A stretch of 64,000 nt of DNA from Cladorhizidae sp. MBARI D1340-BT2 (taxonomy: Eukaryota > Porifera > Demospongiae > Poecilosclerida > Cladorhizidae). Shown here in pieces: positions 62,550 to 64,000 of this stretch. The notes under the pieces were generated by a model, which ran no database searches, was not told the DNA's origin, and worked only from the letters and a program-made list of their open reading frames with translations. How positions within the stretch are numbered: the stretch's first letter is position 1; the number at the start of each line of letters is the position of its first letter. The DNA is taken from assembly GCA_028752905.1 (NCBI GenBank), contig JAQNBH010000011.1, forward strand, positions 35,914,124 through 35,978,123, given 5' to 3'. The translations under genes were made by a program, and so were the position numbers.

Positions 62550-63129
62550 ATGGCCAATGCAGTCACTCAGAGGGAGTCTAATTTGGTAAAGGAACTTTTG
62601 GATTTCTATGAGCCAAGTTTTTTATCTTTTGAACAGGAACTTCATTTGTGGAGATCTAAATGGAGGAGTTTCTCATCAGAATTGCCCAAAACTCTATCCC
62701 AGGCCTTGAACTGTGCAAATGAGAGCATGTTTCCGAATATTTACTGCTTACTCCATATTGTTTGTACTCTACCCTTAACCAGCTGTGAATGTGAACGTAG
62801 TGTCAGTGTACTTAGAAGACTCAAAACCTACTTGCGTACTACTATGGGCAGCAAAGGTTATCAGGACTGGCACTGATACATCCACTATAGCTTAAACTTT
62901 GACTTAGATGCTATTCTTAAAAATGTTGCGCGTCAACACCTTCGAATAATGTTACTCCAGGACATTTTGAGTCATTAACGCAACAATAATTATCATTTCT
63001 CTAAACTATTGTAGGGCAGAGTCAGATAAAAGTGGTTGGCCAGGTGATTTTTTTTACAAACTTCACATGCATGAGATGGAACCCCCCCCCCCCCCCCCCT
63101 CCCCCTTTAAATTCCTAGATACACCCCTG
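62550..63129 (+). pseudogene. hAT C-terminal fragment with right end
   Basis: 62550-62876 encodes a hAT dimerisation domain (MFPNIYCLLHIVCTLPLTSC, ECERSVSVLRRLKTYLRTTM). A frameshift near 62870 is followed by IHYSLNFDLDAILKNVARQH. The fragment ends at a C-run and AAATTCCTAGATACACCCCTG (63109-63129), the inverse of a hAT-type TIR (CAGGGGTGTATCTAGG) close to that of the hAT at 11902. Confidence 0.8.
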
Positions 63130-64000
63130 CAAAGGTATTTCTGGTGGTGGTGAAAACCCCATGGGTAGTAGTGAAGGCCCTCAACAAGTGGTGTGGGAAT
63201 CAGGTCAGACATCTCACACTCACAATCTGTATCTGGCTCAAGCAAGTGGTGGTCTCTTCAAGAGTGGCTTGATGTGCTGAAGTTTGACTGCCTATTGGAT
63301 ACCATGTTGAGCCATTGAGTTTGAATATCTCATTGCCAGAAAGCCAATTAGGGTTTATCCTGTCACCTTTGCACCCACCAAGTTTCTTGGGTTTGGCCTT
63401 CGTCACTATTTTGTCCAACATGAAAGTTGAATGCCTTCATCCTCTTTAGTTTGTAGAATTTATTCTGCTTCCACTTGGCTTGCTAATTGTTGGCTGTTAG
63501 CTATAATTATATCTGTAAGTAGACTTATGCACAAGGTCTCATAAACACCACAATTTCCTAACAAAATTAATGCCATTGTATATTAGAATACAGGTAATTA
63601 GAGCTTAAATCATTGAGTTAATTAGGTTAAAATCATATCGCCTCCTCCAATTTACTGAGCTTCTGCTTGCCACTATAGGCAGTATAGGATTAGGGTAGAT
63701 ACTAAGTAGTAAGTATTGGTAGCTACTCATACTTCTTCAACTTAAAATTACTGTGGGTGTATACCATGAACATGTTCAACCTTGTACTAGTTGGGAAAAG
63801 AGAGTCTTTGCTGCATCCTCGTATCACAATTCTAGAATTTCATGTATACAAACAGGAGCAATTAATGACTACAATGACCTTCTCAATAACTCTACCTTTC
63901 GACTAGATGCTCAGTCCATCAGAGATTGCTAACCTTGCCACTCCCATTGCCAACGTAAAGATGTGGTACCAAAAGGCCAACAATGCCAAGTGCTGGAAGG
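63130..64000. other. no gene recognised
   Basis: Short frames only. The window ends here. Confidence 0.4.

Overview
This window is repeat-dense nuclear DNA from an animal. Coding pieces are split by GT-AG introns, there are no operons or ribosome binding sites, and one host gene is recognisable: the exosome helicase MTR4 (MTREX) on the minus strand, with 12 exons found between 61643 and 11447. The mix of Ty3/gypsy LTR elements, piggyBac, Harbinger, hAT, Merlin, mariner and a PF20700-type 'Mutator-like' transposase resembles early-branching marine invertebrates (sponge- or cnidarian-like). I cannot place the species from the sequence alone.

Layout. 1-670: degenerate Mutator-like transposase. 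2.3-8.6 kb: an old gypsy element split first by a unit of about 3.6 kb holding BEN-domain sequence and a 49-bp minisatellite, then by a mariner element that itself holds a small TTAA-flanked MITE. 9.5-10.1 kb: Tc1-like remnant. 11.4-11.7 kb: last MTREX exons found. 11.9-16.8 kb: a hAT element holding a TTA-flanked MITE (M1), with a second piggyBac family lodged at the M1 boundary. 18.1-20.3 kb: five MTREX exons. 21.4-23.3 kb: near-complete Mutator-like transposase with a 68-bp intron. 23.7-29.3 kb: complete PIF/Harbinger element (transposase plus MADF-type accessory gene) with an internally deleted gypsy inside. 31.7-32.8 kb: 38-bp minisatellite whose unit is a hairpin. 33.7-33.9 kb: MTREX arch exon. 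35.9-39.1 kb: second M1 copy with piggyBac copy A at its edge. 39.8-42.3 kb: a DNA transposon with long terminal inverted repeats (TIRs) and a protein family I cannot name. 44.6-45.5 kb: MTREX exons 4 and 3. 46.3-58.3 kb: two piggyBac copies (B and C) tail to tail, B split by a young gypsy element with identical LTRs. 58.9 kb and 61.4-61.6 kb: MTREX exons 2 and 1. 59.5-61.2 kb: Merlin element in MTREX intron 1. 62.5-63.1 kb: hAT fragment.

How it fits together. Nearly all the mobile DNA from 11.9 to 61.2 kb sits in introns of MTREX. The exon phases found agree with each other, but exons for the DEVH box, the second RecA domain and the start of the arch are not visible between 44573 and 33916, where about 10.7 kb of mostly transposon DNA lies instead. 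The strongest mobile-element results are a 14-nt exact match suggesting that the young gypsy primes its own reverse transcription, the uncharacterised transposon at 39.8-42.3 kb, and two cases in which a TTA/TAA-duplicating MITE created the TTAA site used by a piggyBac element.

Limits: everything was read by eye. Splice sites and repeat edges are good to a few bases where target duplications are quoted, and approximate elsewhere.
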